Assembly: GCA_019096065.1 (NCBI GenBank)
Contig: JAGUCH010000001.1
Span: 8,246,001-8,310,000 of the forward strand
Direction: 5' to 3'
From: Paracyclopina nana
Lineage: Eukaryota; Arthropoda; Copepoda; Cyclopoida; Cyclopettidae
DNA length: 64,000 bases
A model generated the notes under the pieces. The model made no database searches. It saw only the letters and a program-made list of their open reading frames with translations, and was not told the DNA's origin. Position numbers and translations under genes: made by a program. Position 1 is the first letter of the stretch; every line of letters starts with the position of its first letter. This document shows positions 47,830-59,224 of this stretch, piece after piece.

Positions 47830-48767
47830 TGCACACTGTGGCCTCATGCGGCAAAAATGTGTTCACACCAGCAAATCATGGTTTTAAAAAGGACCTGCAG
47901 TTTTGCCAGTTAGTTGTGAAAAAGGTTGTGACAGTTTTAGACTTTTTTAGTAGTCCTCTTGCTATGCCTACAAAATTCAAGGGCTTGAGTGCTGCTTCGA
48001 CCAATCAGATGCGTACCCACCCTTGAGCTAAGGCCACGGGTGTTTAAACTCGACAATGAGCTACTGCAAAGGATTATGCACTCAAAACTTTTGTATGATT
48101 TGCATCTATTCGCACTCAATATTTCACTGAAAGGCATAACAAGTCCCTTCCGACCAAGATGTCACTTTTCACTTCCTTGTTAGTTACATCAGTGATTTAA
48201 ATCGATGAAGTCTTCAATGTTTTGGCGCAATATTTTGATCCGACTCCACAAAACCTTGAATATCAGAAATAGACTTCTTGTGGACCGCCACTGAAAGAAA
48301 AGACTTTTTGCGTCATATTTTGTCTCCAAAGCAAAGAGTTTTTGAAGAAACCATGGCTAGACTTACTAGATCGATACTACATTTGAGTGATGTCGCAATT
48401 GTAGGTCATCCTAGTACCTAAGAAACCATTTTTTGATATTACACATGAACGGTTTTTGAGAGGTTTTTCTGTCTGTAATACGCTTTGTGTGAGGTTAGGA
48501 ATAAGAAATACGGAGCTCTTTGAATTTTTGAAGATCAGGGAAAATGAAAGGCCAAGGTAATTTATGAGCTGTTGCAATGCATTTGGATGGAGTAGATTAT
48601 TCTTGGCATTGCGGCATTCTTTTTTGTGCCCATTTCTTTGCCCAGGAGACAAAAGCTAAGATCTTCTTGACAGCCTGCAGTTGACACAACACGGAGAAAT
48701 CTTATTATTGAAGGAAAAACCTCCTGGAGGTTTCATTGCTAGAGGTTTGCTTCTGATAAGATAAGAC
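47830..48767. other. Spacer between the Ly6-like gene and GPCR 2
   Basis: No gene or repeat recognised. It contains the 3' end region of GPCR 2 at its right edge. Confidence 0.4.
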
Positions 48768-48773
48768 TTTATT
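48768..48773 (-). terminator. Polyadenylation signal of GPCR 2
   Basis: AATAAA on the minus strand, about 70 bases after the stop codon. Confidence 0.6.
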
Positions 48774-48840
48774 TGTGCTATTCCCAAGACGTCAAAGCGG
48801 CTTATAACATTTTAATAGTTAGCATTTGTAAGCAAATCAA

Positions 48841-50662
48841 TTACTCAATCACTACTGGCGTTTCAATGAGCTTGATTGAATCAGCATTTTCGGATCCGGA
48901 TTGATCCGACATCTCCATGTCAGCTGTGGGTTTCATGGTATTGGCACCACCAGTCTCTGGGGAGTTTTGGTGCCTCGAACTATTTTTCGATCGAACTGAC
49001 CGGCAGCACATCGAACAGTACTTTTTCAACATTCCCACCAAATGCTGCCTGAATGCCCGACCAACCAAGCAGTAGTAGACAAAATTGGCGGATGAATTGA
49101 TAATAAGCAAAGCGTTGCTAACCTTTAAGGAACTTTCATGTTTTACCGATAAGATGAACAATCATTTGCTCAATTACCTCATTGGTGAAACGACCCCATC
49201 TGGGTAAATTCCAGGGAGTATTCAAGTGGTTATCACACACTATGATACTCTCCTGGTATACAAACTCATAGACGTTGATGCAGATCCTGCAAAGGAACAT
49301 ACGATATTGATGTGAATGATCTGATGCTGTTAATGCTTAGGAGATTCAATTACGGAATCTTGTTTGTGCATCTAGATGGAACACTTAAAGTAGTGCTCTT
49401 TCGTGATCTGAATTATTACCTTGGGAGGTGGCAAATGAAAAAGGTAAACGTGATGCAACAGAGCATGATAAAAAGCGTTCTCTCCCTGTGAGCTTTATGC
49501 GATGACGAATTCGCCTTGATTTCCGAGAAGTTTGCAATGCGTTTCGGCCGACGATTTGGGCATTCAATGTCTGAAAGTTGGGATTCTTTGTCACTGCCAC
49601 TGGCAATGAAATTCACTCCGTTTGGCCTCTGCTGGTTCATTTTTCGCATGACGGTGTGAGCCCTTGTGAAGTTGTTGTCTCGGTAGTAGATCAGAATTTT
49701 CGCATTGAAAAATATCAGCGCTATCAAGGGAACCAGGGCAGTGGCGAAGAGCCGAAACCACATGCAGTAGTACGTAACGTATGAAGCGGACCATCTATGC
49801 TTAGCATACCTGGAAGCAAAGCGTTCTCTAAGTGTTGTGCTGGTTAATTCCAGTCTGGGTTGCGAGTTGTATAGCATGCTAATAATGTCCCCTTTTAATT
49901 TTTCATATCTTTCCCACGTGCCTTTTTTGATTGACTCATTTAAAGGAAAGCTAGCCCCAAAAATGCACATGCAAATTCTGAAGGAAATTTCACCCCTCCT
50001 GATCTTATCAGAAGTCTGGAAGCTTCCCTGGCGGAAGAGAGATCAAAAGCAAATTTCCTCACTTGTATGAATATGTTCCATTATCAGTGGTTCCAACAAG
50101 CTCAAAAAATCTGGGAGATTCTATGGTGAACGTCAGGACAATGATACCAATAAGGTAGAATCGAAATTTTCTGTGTAATTTGATTGTTCGGTGACATATC
50201 CCTAGGTATCTCTCGACTGATATGGCCACGCACAAATAGGTGGATCCCGTCATTGACAATCCAGCCATTGGATACGTCAATATGGGAAAGACTGCTGTAT
50301 ACAAGTCGCTCTTGTACCTGGAAAAATAATGAAGATTGGCGTACATTTGTGGCAAGAACCAGATCCTGAACAGAATGAGGAAAGCCTTACCCAAAAGCTA
50401 CATTTGTCATAAATGCTCCTCCTGCCAGAATGAAAATGAGATCTGTCAGAGCTAATGTGAGTAGGAGCTTATTGAAAAGGGTCATAGACATGGTTTTCAG
50501 CGTGAGGCAGGTGAGGATGTTGCCAACCAGTCCGAAAGCTCCAACTGCACATACTATGACTCCGGAGGAGAAAAATCTCATTTGAAGGAAAGTGTCATCA
50601 GTCACAGGCTCTCCACAGATGGCGATGACTTCTTCATCGGTCAAATTATGCCCGGGTCCCAT
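48841..50662 (-). CDS. Class A GPCR, FMRFamide-receptor-like, five coding exons (491 aa)
   Basis: Exons read leftward: 50662-50391, 50317-50063, 49977-49420, 49286-49178, 49122-48841, all phase-consistent. The N-terminus has an N-glycosylation site (HNLT). TM1 ends GLVGNILT; TM2 has LTLALTDLIF; TM3 ends ISVERYLGICH (ERY in place of DRY); TM4 ends ESPRFFEL; TM5 carries ALVPLIAL; loop 3 is Arg/Asn/Ser-rich; TM6 has FFICHLPR; TM7 has NSSANFVYY. These match neuropeptide receptors of the FMRFamide type. The acceptor at 50676-50678 precedes the ATG in the same exon, so an untranslated first exon is likely. It resembles GPCR 1 at 24687-27229; both keep the NSSANF TM7. Confidence 0.87.
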
Positions 50663-50762
50663 TTCTGGCTCAAAGCTGCAGCAAATAGGAAACTTTTTTT
50701 TAGAAAAATGCGATCGCGATGTTGAGCATAGAACAAACTTTGTGATACACATCTTGCTACCT

Positions 50763-51535
50763 TCTAATTATGGTTCATTAAATAGAATTACTCAAATGCT
50801 CAAGGAAGCACTCCTCTGCCTCAAGCTGCATTTGTGGACTACTATAAGTACCCAAGGTTGCCAGCAGCAGAGTGGCTTAGGGCAATTTAATGTATACATA
50901 ACTTTGTAATAAAAAAAAGACCCTTTGAGAAGAACAAGGCAAAATCTGATTAATGCTTTGAAAACTTCTCAGAATTGGAAAAGCATTCCATAGCGCAATG
51001 GATCAAAAAGCCGATCTGAGGCACAAGAGAAATTCCGTCAAATTGCAAATTTCCGATTTTACCACCTAGCTAATCTTAGCTTCTAATTTGTATAACTTCT
51101 TGTCTAACCAAGAAGAACAAATTATCGTGAATTGACAGAAAAAGATTCTAATTTCGCTCAGAAAAAAAATCATAACAAAAGTTGATTAGGTTGAATTCAG
51201 AATAACAGCAATTTTGCACAAATTGAGCAAAAGTTTTGGCTTCCATAGCTTTTGATTCCAACGAATCTAATTGAGTGACCAAGTCAGGGAAGTCAAACTA
51301 GTAGTGCAAGATTATGCGACTTTTCCCGTTCGGGTCAAATCGGCAGATACTGCAATTCTCCAAATGTACTTGACAGGTGTAATACGTTCGATTTATGCCT
51401 CGATTCATCCCATGAAAGTTCTATCGTTCATTTTTAACTCAGATGACTCTATTGCTTTTTTCGGTAAGTTTTCATGGGACTCGACTCGTGGGACATATCT
51501 AACTTTCTCACCACCAAGGTACCCATCTTGATAAA
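50763..51535. other. Upstream region of GPCR 2
   Basis: No supported gene. It presumably holds the GPCR 2 promoter and an untranslated exon. Confidence 0.35.
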
Positions 51536-51767
51536 AGGCCGTTCTCATGTTGCCGGAAAAAGCTAAGCTAAGGTAGAAATAGCTAAGCTAAGATAAAATT
51601 AGCTAAGCTAAGGAAAAAATTATGCAACGAAAACCGGTTATTTCGCTCAACATTCACAAAAAAGCAGCTGCTTTGCTTGAAATGTTAAGCGTTTGCTTAG
51701 CTATTTTTACCTTAGCTTAGCTAATTTTACCTTAGCTTAGCTTTTTCCGGCAAGATGAGAACGGCCT
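51536..51767. mobile_element. MITE family C, copy 3
   Basis: 232 bases with ends AGGCCGTTCTCAT and complement and the same GCTAAGCTAAGG interior as 26157-26387. Confidence 0.95.
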
Positions 51768-52011
51768 AAAAGCATCTAGGTACCTTATGAGTGAAAAAAT
51801 GTGCAACCAGGAAATTAGGCAACATGAAAGCTCTTTACAAATTGGGCTTTTTTTGCTTCAACATTACAAAAGACTTACTTACCTTAGTTCAAATGGGGTT
51901 GATGTTGACAAGTTGAAGTCTTCTAGGACCTGGACAGCATCCATTCTGAGTGTCACTTAATTCACTATAATACCTTAGTGCTGAAACGTAGAAATTCCTG
52001 CACTATTACAT
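51768..52011. other. Spacer between two family C elements
   Basis: Nothing supported. Confidence 0.4.
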
Positions 52012-52242
52012 AGGCCGTTCTCATATTGCCGGAAAAAGCTAAGCTAAGGTGAAATTAGCTAAGCTAAGGTAAAATTAGCTAAGCTAAGGTACAAATTATG
52101 CAACGAAAACCGGTTATTTCGCTCAACATTCACAAAAAGCAGCTACTTTGCTTGAAATGTTGAGCGTTTGCTTAGCTATTTTTACCTTAGCTTAGCTATT
52201 TTTACCTTAGCTTAGCTTTTTCCGGCAATATGAGAACGGCCT
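52012..52242. mobile_element. MITE family C, copy 4
   Basis: 231 bases, the same length as 26157-26387 and very similar to it; only 244 bases from copy 3. Confidence 0.95.
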
Positions 52243-53116
52243 ACTGTCCCTTGTTCCACTTGTTTGTGACAGATTCCGCATGTTTGCAGTAAATCTTTCA
52301 GTATTTTAGAAGCATGCAACGAAAACTGCTGCAAATCTCGCCATGTAATCAAAAGGCAAGTTCAAAATGATCAATGATGTGCTGCATGTGAGCCATTTTT
52401 AAAGGAACATTTTCTCAACCTACTGTGCTTTCTATTGATCTTAATCATCGTATTAGTTCAATTATCTTAACTGTGCGGGCTACAAATGCCTACTTGGGCT
52501 AGCTGCTGATGACTGGTCAAAATTATTGTTACTGTTTAACCTCAGAGGTCTCCATGGAGCCTCGATTTACGCCAGAGGTCAAAGGGAAATTTCACACATA
52601 TTTATCTGCAAAATGATTGATCAGGGGAATTTACATGTCAATCAAAAATGAAAAAGTTCACGCCCCTTTTCAGTAGCCTAGTGACCATATTTCATTTCTA
52701 TTCTACCGTTGAATGCTATCCACGCAATCAATGTTTTCACTCTACACATGTGAAATAATATATGTTTTTTCTAAAGAATTTTGTGCAAGTGCGTGACTGA
52801 GATTAGACTTTTATGATTGCTTACAAGTACCTAGGAATCAACAGTTATTACACTTATTAGTACCAGTTTCGATGCAGTTTTGAGCGTTCAGAATTAGTTG
52901 AGAGATGAGACTGAAGAGCCCTGAAGAAAGTAGAGGCTAGAAAATTTGAGGCGTTCTCTCAGCCTCAGACAACCACAAGATAGCGCTTTTCCATTCTGCT
53001 CTCTCTCTCTCTCCTTCAAGCGGCGGTAGTTTGAGTCGATGCAGCCGAGGCAAAAAATATCACAGCAAAAGAGTAAAATGAGAAAAACACTAGCAGTTGA
53101 AGCGAGCATGTTCCTC
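52243..53116. other. Spacer downstream of the Cys-repeat gene
   Basis: No gene recognised. A CT-rich run lies at about 53000-53013. Confidence 0.4.
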
Positions 53117-53122
53117 TTTATT
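53117..53122 (-). terminator. Polyadenylation signal of the Cys-repeat gene
   Basis: AATAAA on the minus strand, 72 bases after the stop codon. Confidence 0.7.
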
Positions 53123-53193
53123 CAAGGATCGGTTACAAATAAGAGCCTTCACCAAGAGCTGACACCCATTTAAAAAGAAATAATGCCGTCGTT

Positions 53194-55321
53194 TTAACAT
53201 TGCTTGCACCACCAGCCATCAACGCATTTTTGCTCGCAAACTTGCCTCGGAACATTGGAGCAAGACTGCTTTGGTACATTCCTGCACTGCTGCCTCGGGA
53301 CGCTTCGGCACTGCTGTCTTGGCACGCTCTGGCAGCTCTCCCTTGGGACATTCTGGCATTGCTGCCGAGGCACATTCTGGCACACCTGTTCAGGCACATT
53401 TCGACACGACTGCCTCGGCACAGAAGTGCAGGATTGGCGTGGGACCGTTCTGCACTGTTGCTCCGGGACATTCCTGCATTGCTGCCTAGGAACAGATCTG
53501 CATTCTTGCTTGGGCACATTTCGGCACTGCTCCCTGGGGACGTTTGAGCAGGACTGCCTTGGAACGGATGAGCATTGCTGCCGGGGTACATTCTTGCAAG
53601 ATTGCTTTGGGACATTTCTGCATTGCTGCCTTGGGACAGACCTACACTCTTGTTTGTACGTCGTTCTTGGGACTGTTGAGCAGGATTGCCTGGGGACGGC
53701 CTTACATTGTTGGCGGGGTACGCTCATGCAGTGCTGCCTTGGAACAGATCTGCACTGCTGCCTGGGGACGTTCCTGCACTGCTGCTTTGGAACCTTGGAG
53801 CAGGACTGCTGTGGGACTTGGCGTGGAACAGAGTGGCACTTTTGCCTTGGGACAGACTGGCACTGTTGCTTTGGCACCTTTCGGCAAGAGGATGCGGGTG
53901 CATAAGACCTACCATATGATCTGGGCCTCGAACGGCCGCGATGACTATCACCTCCTTTTTTATTGAAGAAAAATGGGCTAGCAGATCGTTTCCACTTTGA
54001 ATGATGTCCATGGCCATTGGATGAGCTGTCGCAAACCGTTTCGTACGTGGTGGAACATTGCTGTTCATGGACGGTTGAGCATTGTTGTTCATTGACAGTT
54101 TGGTACGTAGTGGAACACTGCTCCTCATAAGTGGTGGAGCATTGCTGCTCATTTACAGTGGAGCATTGCTGCTCTTGGACCGTGCTGCATTGGTTTTCAT
54201 TGACGGTCGAGCATTGCTGTTCATTGACCGTTCTACATTGTTGCTCATTGATGACTTGAGGCACGCTTGAACATTGTTGCTCCATAGTTGTGGAGCATTG
54301 TTGCTCGTTGACAGTACTGCACTGCTGCTCATTGACAGTCGAGCATTGGTTCTCAGTGACAGTCTTGCATTGCCGCTCATTGACAGTGGAACACTCCTGC
54401 TTATTAACCGTTGAGCATTGTTGCTCATTGACTGTCGAACATTGCTGGCGGTTCACTGTGGAACATTGCTGCTCGTTGATGGTCGAACATTGATTCTCAT
54501 TGACAGTCGAACATTGCTGGCGGTTCACAGTGGAGCATTGCTGCTCATTGACAGTGCTGCATTGCCTCTCCTGGACTGCTGAACATTGCCTTTCCTGCAC
54601 AGTCGCACATTGCTGCTCATTGACAGTTGAGCACTCTTGCTGGTTGACCGTAGAGCATTGCTTCTCATTAATGGTGCTACAAACTTGGTTGCATTCAGGC
54701 TCATTGAAGCATTGCCCAGTGTTTGTAGGAGACCTCACGAGCTGGCAATTTTTTTCAGGAAGAGCAAACGGATGCGGCACACCAGCCACAATTTGAGCCG
54801 CCAAAATTACGATAGTCACCTAGAAATAGATATTAGCTTTACCAAGGTGTTCCTCTGAAGGTGAAAGCAAATGTTACTTTTTTGCCGTCCATTTTTCAAA
54901 ATGAACCGCGCGCTACTTTGACATTCAATGCGGGTATAGCCGCCTTGTTTGTAAGGCTCCGAGGGAACTGATGTCAGCTCCATTTTTCGTGTCAACTCTC
55001 TAGCAATTTCGCCTTAAGCAGCCTGGAGGAAATCTCGTTGGCCTCACTAAATTATTAAACGCAAGAAAATGGCTACGGCTTTTTGAAATGGAGCTTTGTG
55101 CAACTTTTCTCCATCTGAAGGCTGCCAGTTAATGAGCCTCGACCACTTTCTTCAAGAAGTTTTGGTAAAAAGTTAATTTTTTACTGCCAGAAGTTTAGAG
55201 GCTCGTTTAAAACTTTGATTAGCGCTACTACTTTTAAAAAAGGCTGACAAATGACAAGAGCCATTGTTCCTGATTAAATAATAACAGAGGTGGAAAATTT
55301 ATAGACTCTCACCCGGAGCAT
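53194..55321 (-). CDS. Secreted protein with two blocks of cysteine octapeptide repeats (544 aa)
   Basis: Exon 1 (55321-55313) gives only ATG CTC CGG before a GTGAGA donor; exon 2 (54819-53194) follows a TTTCTAG acceptor. Joined, they form a signal peptide (MLRVTIVILAAQIVAG). Block 1, about residues 40-270, repeats C-S-T-V-N-E-Q-Q some 27 times with few changes (one extra spacer with QVINEQ). A basic linker with KWKRSA, possibly a proprotein-convertase site, and Gly/Ser/Arg runs follows. Block 2, about residues 320-540, repeats C-x-x-V-P-[RK]-Q-x about 25 times and ends WWCKQC. A cysteine every eight residues suggests an extracellular disulphide-linked fibrous or matrix protein. No catalytic motif. 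Proteins with this repeat style occur in arthropods; function unknown. Because the DNA repeat is 24 bases, false frames are open on both strands. Confidence 0.85.
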
Positions 55322-55410
55322 TTTTAGCAAATCGTACGTTTTGCATTCAATGATCCTTGCTTGACTGAGGTGAAGATGGGCAGTGAATCCTTTCAATGTT
55401 CAGTGTCGCC

Positions 55411-55417
55411 TTTTATA
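55411..55417 (-). promoter_or_regulatory. TATA box of the Cys-repeat gene
   Basis: TATAAAA on the minus strand, 90 bases upstream of the ATG at 55321. An initiator-like CTCAGTC lies about 40 bases downstream of it. This is the clearest core promoter in the window. Confidence 0.6.
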
Positions 55418-57822
55418 ACCGCGTTGAAAGTATAACCTACGCAACAAGCTACAACAAGCGCTCATCACCTGAGCTGAGACATCTTGTACGCCAACCGCAA
55501 AATCCTATTTACAGTTGAGAGGCTTCAATCCAATTGAATTGTATGATCCAGCAAGCGTTTTTATTCCATGAATAAGTAATTGGTTTCAATTTTTGAAATT
55601 AGTTTAGTGCGTATCAAGCATTTGACATTCTGCTTGATTTTCTATTGTTGCTACCCACGTGCACTGATTTTCCTCGCGGGCAATTCATGAAAATCAAGTA
55701 GAGATCATCTTGGATACTCACAAATAAGCAGTTGCGAGGCATTTACCTTACTTCATCTTGCTTTCACAAATTCAACAAATGGGCGGTAAGTTTTTAAGCA
55801 TCGGAAAAAGCCTGCCACAGAGATCGTAATCCTAAAAGTATCTGCAGCGACAAACGGCAAAACTTTTTTTCATTGTGCATTTGGAAGGGCATGGGTAAAG
55901 CGTTAAAACGATAAAGCATTTGCAGCTAATAAAATATTTATTTTGAGGCAATAAAAGGGACTTTAGCCCTGTACCAACAAATTAAATTGACATACTATAA
56001 GGCTCTATATCTTTAGCATCTTTGATCAGGGCATGGTTGCGATTATTCATTTTTACTGACATCGCTACCTCGTCAGTAAGAACCGATAACAACTACAACC
56101 ATGCCATGCTTAAAAATGCAGAAGATAGTGAACAACCGAAAATATCAGCAAAATATCGCGTAATTTTTGGTGATAGTATTGTAGGGGAACAGGGCCTAAT
56201 GTCCTGTTCATGTACCCCCAAAAGTCCTTAGGAAAATGCTCGAAAAACACATAAAGGAAAGGAGACAAATTGTCTTATGACAAGCGCCAGCTGATATTAA
56301 AAAAATCATATCGACTTCAAGCCAACTTGAAAGTAAACAAATATAATTTTGGCTATTAAGGGCTCCACATTTTAGTCCTTTTGAGCAAAATCAATAGTTC
56401 ATTGTTTATTAAAGAAACGTGATGAAAGATAATTTGTTTTGAAATATGCTGAAAACCATGAGACAAAATAGCAAAAATTGCCATTAAAAACGCTGCTCGG
56501 CCCCAAGCTGAACTCGTAGAGTGGCAGTCAGCAACAGGTTCACTTTTCCATATGAATTTTTTCCATGCCCTAAGGCATTCTTAATTCATGAACAGGGCAT
56601 AAAAGTTGCATGATTATCTTTCTTTTTTTCTCTAAGAGGTAATAAACCGCATGTATTTTCGTTGTAACACAACCCGGATTTCAAAGAAGCATGGAAAATC
56701 CTTGATGACTTCAAATCTCAAAAGTCAATGAGATTTGCTTGGTCACTGTCAAAATGATTCTCGTAAATTCTAGCTTTGTCTGGACGCAGCAGTTGTAAGA
56801 GCAACACAAAAAAAGTAGCTAATTTAACAAGTGATGGCAGGTACGGCAAAATTACTTTTTGCTTCGGTCGTTTCATCAAAGCATAACTTCTGATTTAGAC
56901 ACTGCAGTATTTTTTTGGTGTACTTCAGTTATATTAGAGCATTAAGCTAACCATTCACACAATTCACAAACCACGCTTTGCAATATAATTTCTAAAAGTG
57001 ATCAAATTATTGTGGAGGTAGCACAAAGTACCATAGGAACAATATTCTAATCCTACAGATTTGCATCTCTTTGCTGACCATGACGCAGAAAACAACATTA
57101 ATTTGTGCGAAAACTTGTGGTGTCATGGTTTGGTGACAAGGCGAAAGATTGTTCAAATTAAAAGCTGCAACTGACTAATTATAACCAAGATTATAGCCAC
57201 ATATTTGAGAAATATGTCATGAATGCATGCTTGACGAAGGCAAAATTAACTAAAAAAAGATTTTTTTTGTTTTTAAAAAAAAGATGAACCCCTTGATGAA
57301 ACCATGAAAACCATCAAAAAATTTTGACATTTTAGGCAGCATGTGAAGTAGTGTAACATTTCAAGTTGGAAATATTTAGAAAAGACAAGGCATTTTCTAA
57401 AGGCTATAGATAGTACTACAGTGCAAGTGGCCTTTTTTCGCGAAAGGTTAATTGACAAGAAGTAAGCTTTACAGAAATACGAAACGTTGTACTTGAATGT
57501 AACAATTAGTTAAAATAGCTAGTCTTTTACAGAAGTTGAGGGATTTTCACCTTATACGTGCAGTGCTTGCGTAAAATCTAACTTTTCTGATCATTTTCTA
57601 CGCTAAAACGAGTAGCATCTTAAAAGGCTGAACCAAAGACACTTCTTTGAGTTGAACCTTTATCAATGTTTATTAACGCAAGTTGATATTCGTTTGTTTT
57701 ACAGCTGCTAGCAACATAATTAAACTAGTCATTTTTCTCTTGCATTAGAACATTTTTGATTTACGAAGCCTTCTCTAAGAAAAAATTGCCTTTTTATCAT
57801 AATCTACTACTATAATATCTAT
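55418..57822. other. Gene-poor AT-rich DNA
   Basis: No gene supported. Fragments of TGAACAGGGC-type MITE ends occur near 56187-56215 and 56590. About 100 bases at 56460-56555 resemble 62865-62960, a diverged interspersed repeat. Confidence 0.4.
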
Positions 57823-58010
57823 TTATATATGTAAACAATTTATAAAACAAGCTAATAAAATAGCTGAGCAAATTTTGTAAAGTAGAAATCGAGTGGCATT
57901 TTTGCGGGCTCGAGCTTGCGAGAGCCAAGTAATGCCACGAGATTTTTACTTTGCAAAATGAGCTCAGATGTTTTGTAAGCCTGTTTTATAATTTGTTTAC
58001 ATATATATAC
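57823..58010. mobile_element. Hairpin MITE with TATATGTAAACAA ends
   Basis: The left TATATATGTAAACAATTTAT and right ATTTGTTTACATATATATA are complementary, and further complementarity continues inward to a GC-rich centre (CGAGCTTGCGAG). Non-coding. Confidence 0.75.
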
Positions 58011-58315
58011 GATTTTATATGATGGAAAGTAATTTTCAAATGTTAATGAAGTTACCAGACCAGGCGATCTTGACTTAGCACCTGATCCATTACTTGAAGG
58101 CTAGGGTTGAGAGGCCCTCAGTAGTGCAAGAGTAACAGAAAGCGTTAATCAATCAATTAAAAAATTGTGCATTTAGAATTTGGCATTTTTGGGGGCTAAA
58201 AGATGTGTTAGATTAAGTTTTGTCTGGTACCTCTGAAAAGGTTCTACTGTTCTACTAAGCTTAGCTCAGCTGAGAATAAGAATAAGAAGGAATTCTGACA
58301 TTAATTATTCTGTCT

Positions 58316-58388
58316 GTATTGGTAGCTCAGTCAGTAGAGCGTTGGACTCCTAATCTAGATGATCAGGGTTCGATCCCCATACTCGGCA
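58316..58388 (+). tRNA. tRNA-like sequence, anticodon CCT (possible tRNA-Arg pseudogene or tRNA-derived SINE head)
   Basis: 73 bases with a D-arm (GCTC ... GAGC), an anticodon stem TTGGA/TCTAG around CTCCTAA (anticodon CCT, Arg), and a T-loop TTCGATC. The A box (TAGCTCAGTCAGTAGAG) and B box (GGTTCGATCC) are near consensus, and T4 and T6 runs follow at once (Pol III terminators). However, the acceptor stem pairs poorly and two T-stem pairs mismatch, so a degraded tRNA or SINE is likelier than a working tRNA. Confidence 0.5.
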
Positions 58389-58746
58389 TATTTTCTCCTT
58401 TTTTCTAACATGGGATTTACTTCTTGGACAATATCATGGTCTCTGGTCAAACAGAGGAGCAACACACCTTATAAAATACTTTATAATGCGTGTCACTTGA
58501 TAAAGTTAAACATCAGAGCTTTTATATATGTATAGTAATATGAACTGAGACGAATTGGTAAACTGAATTATACATGCGAAAATTGCTTTCCATCATATAA
58601 AAAAATTCGACACAAAGCACAATCAACTGGTCTAAGTTTCAAATGACAAACATGGATAAAAGGAAGGGATCGTCGTTTGACCAGATCTTCAGTCTTTACG
58701 TTGAAAGGTCATGGCAATAACTAAACGAAGAGAAGGCTATAATGCC

Positions 58747-59195
58747 CTGTTCATCTACAACGACAGTTTCTGTCGTAACTCCAGGAGTCTTACAAAAATT
58801 TGTCGTTATTCTATAACGATAAAAACTGCCTTAAGTCAGCATAAGACCTGTCGTTAACGTACGAATTGGGTAAGCGCGTTGACCAAGTTAAGCGCATGCA
58901 AGCTAGGGCTGACTAAATCAGTTTTTATTTGCCGTTGTTTTGGCGCTTACTTTAAACCTTACGTTACAGCAAGTAAAGCTGGCCTGCTAGGGCCGACTAA
59001 AACATTCTGCTAGGTCTATCACAAGTGGGGATTCTTTTCAAAGTTGCATTAGTTTAGTCAACCTTAGAGGGATCGCTAAAATAACAACAGTTCTTACAAG
59101 TTTCGACAGCTAATAGAAATTCGTGGAGTTACGACAGCTTTTTTCGTAGGGTAAGTCAAGAAAGTTACGAAAAAGTAGAGTAGATGAACAGGGCA
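58747..59195. mobile_element. MITE with TGCCCTGTTCATCTAC ends and TAA target duplication
   Basis: Inverted ends TGCCCTGTTCATCTAC and complement, flanked on both sides by TAA (left 58741-58743 region, right after GGGCA). A 3-bp TWA-type target site fits PIF/Harbinger-type mobilisation, which is inference. The interior has paired CGTAACTC/GAGTTACG-like words. Confidence 0.7.
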
Positions 59196-59224
59196 TAAAT
59201 GTTATGCTGTTGCTCAGCGACAGG

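Noticed and set aside
51271-51531. 86-codon plus-strand frame upstream of a MITE
   Set aside because: No similarity to a known family and no exon signals that I can support.
53133-54796. Many long reading frames on both strands over the Cys-repeat gene
   Set aside because: A 24-base DNA repeat keeps all frames open. Only the frame with signal peptide, splice-joined ATG, TATA box and AATAAA is supported.
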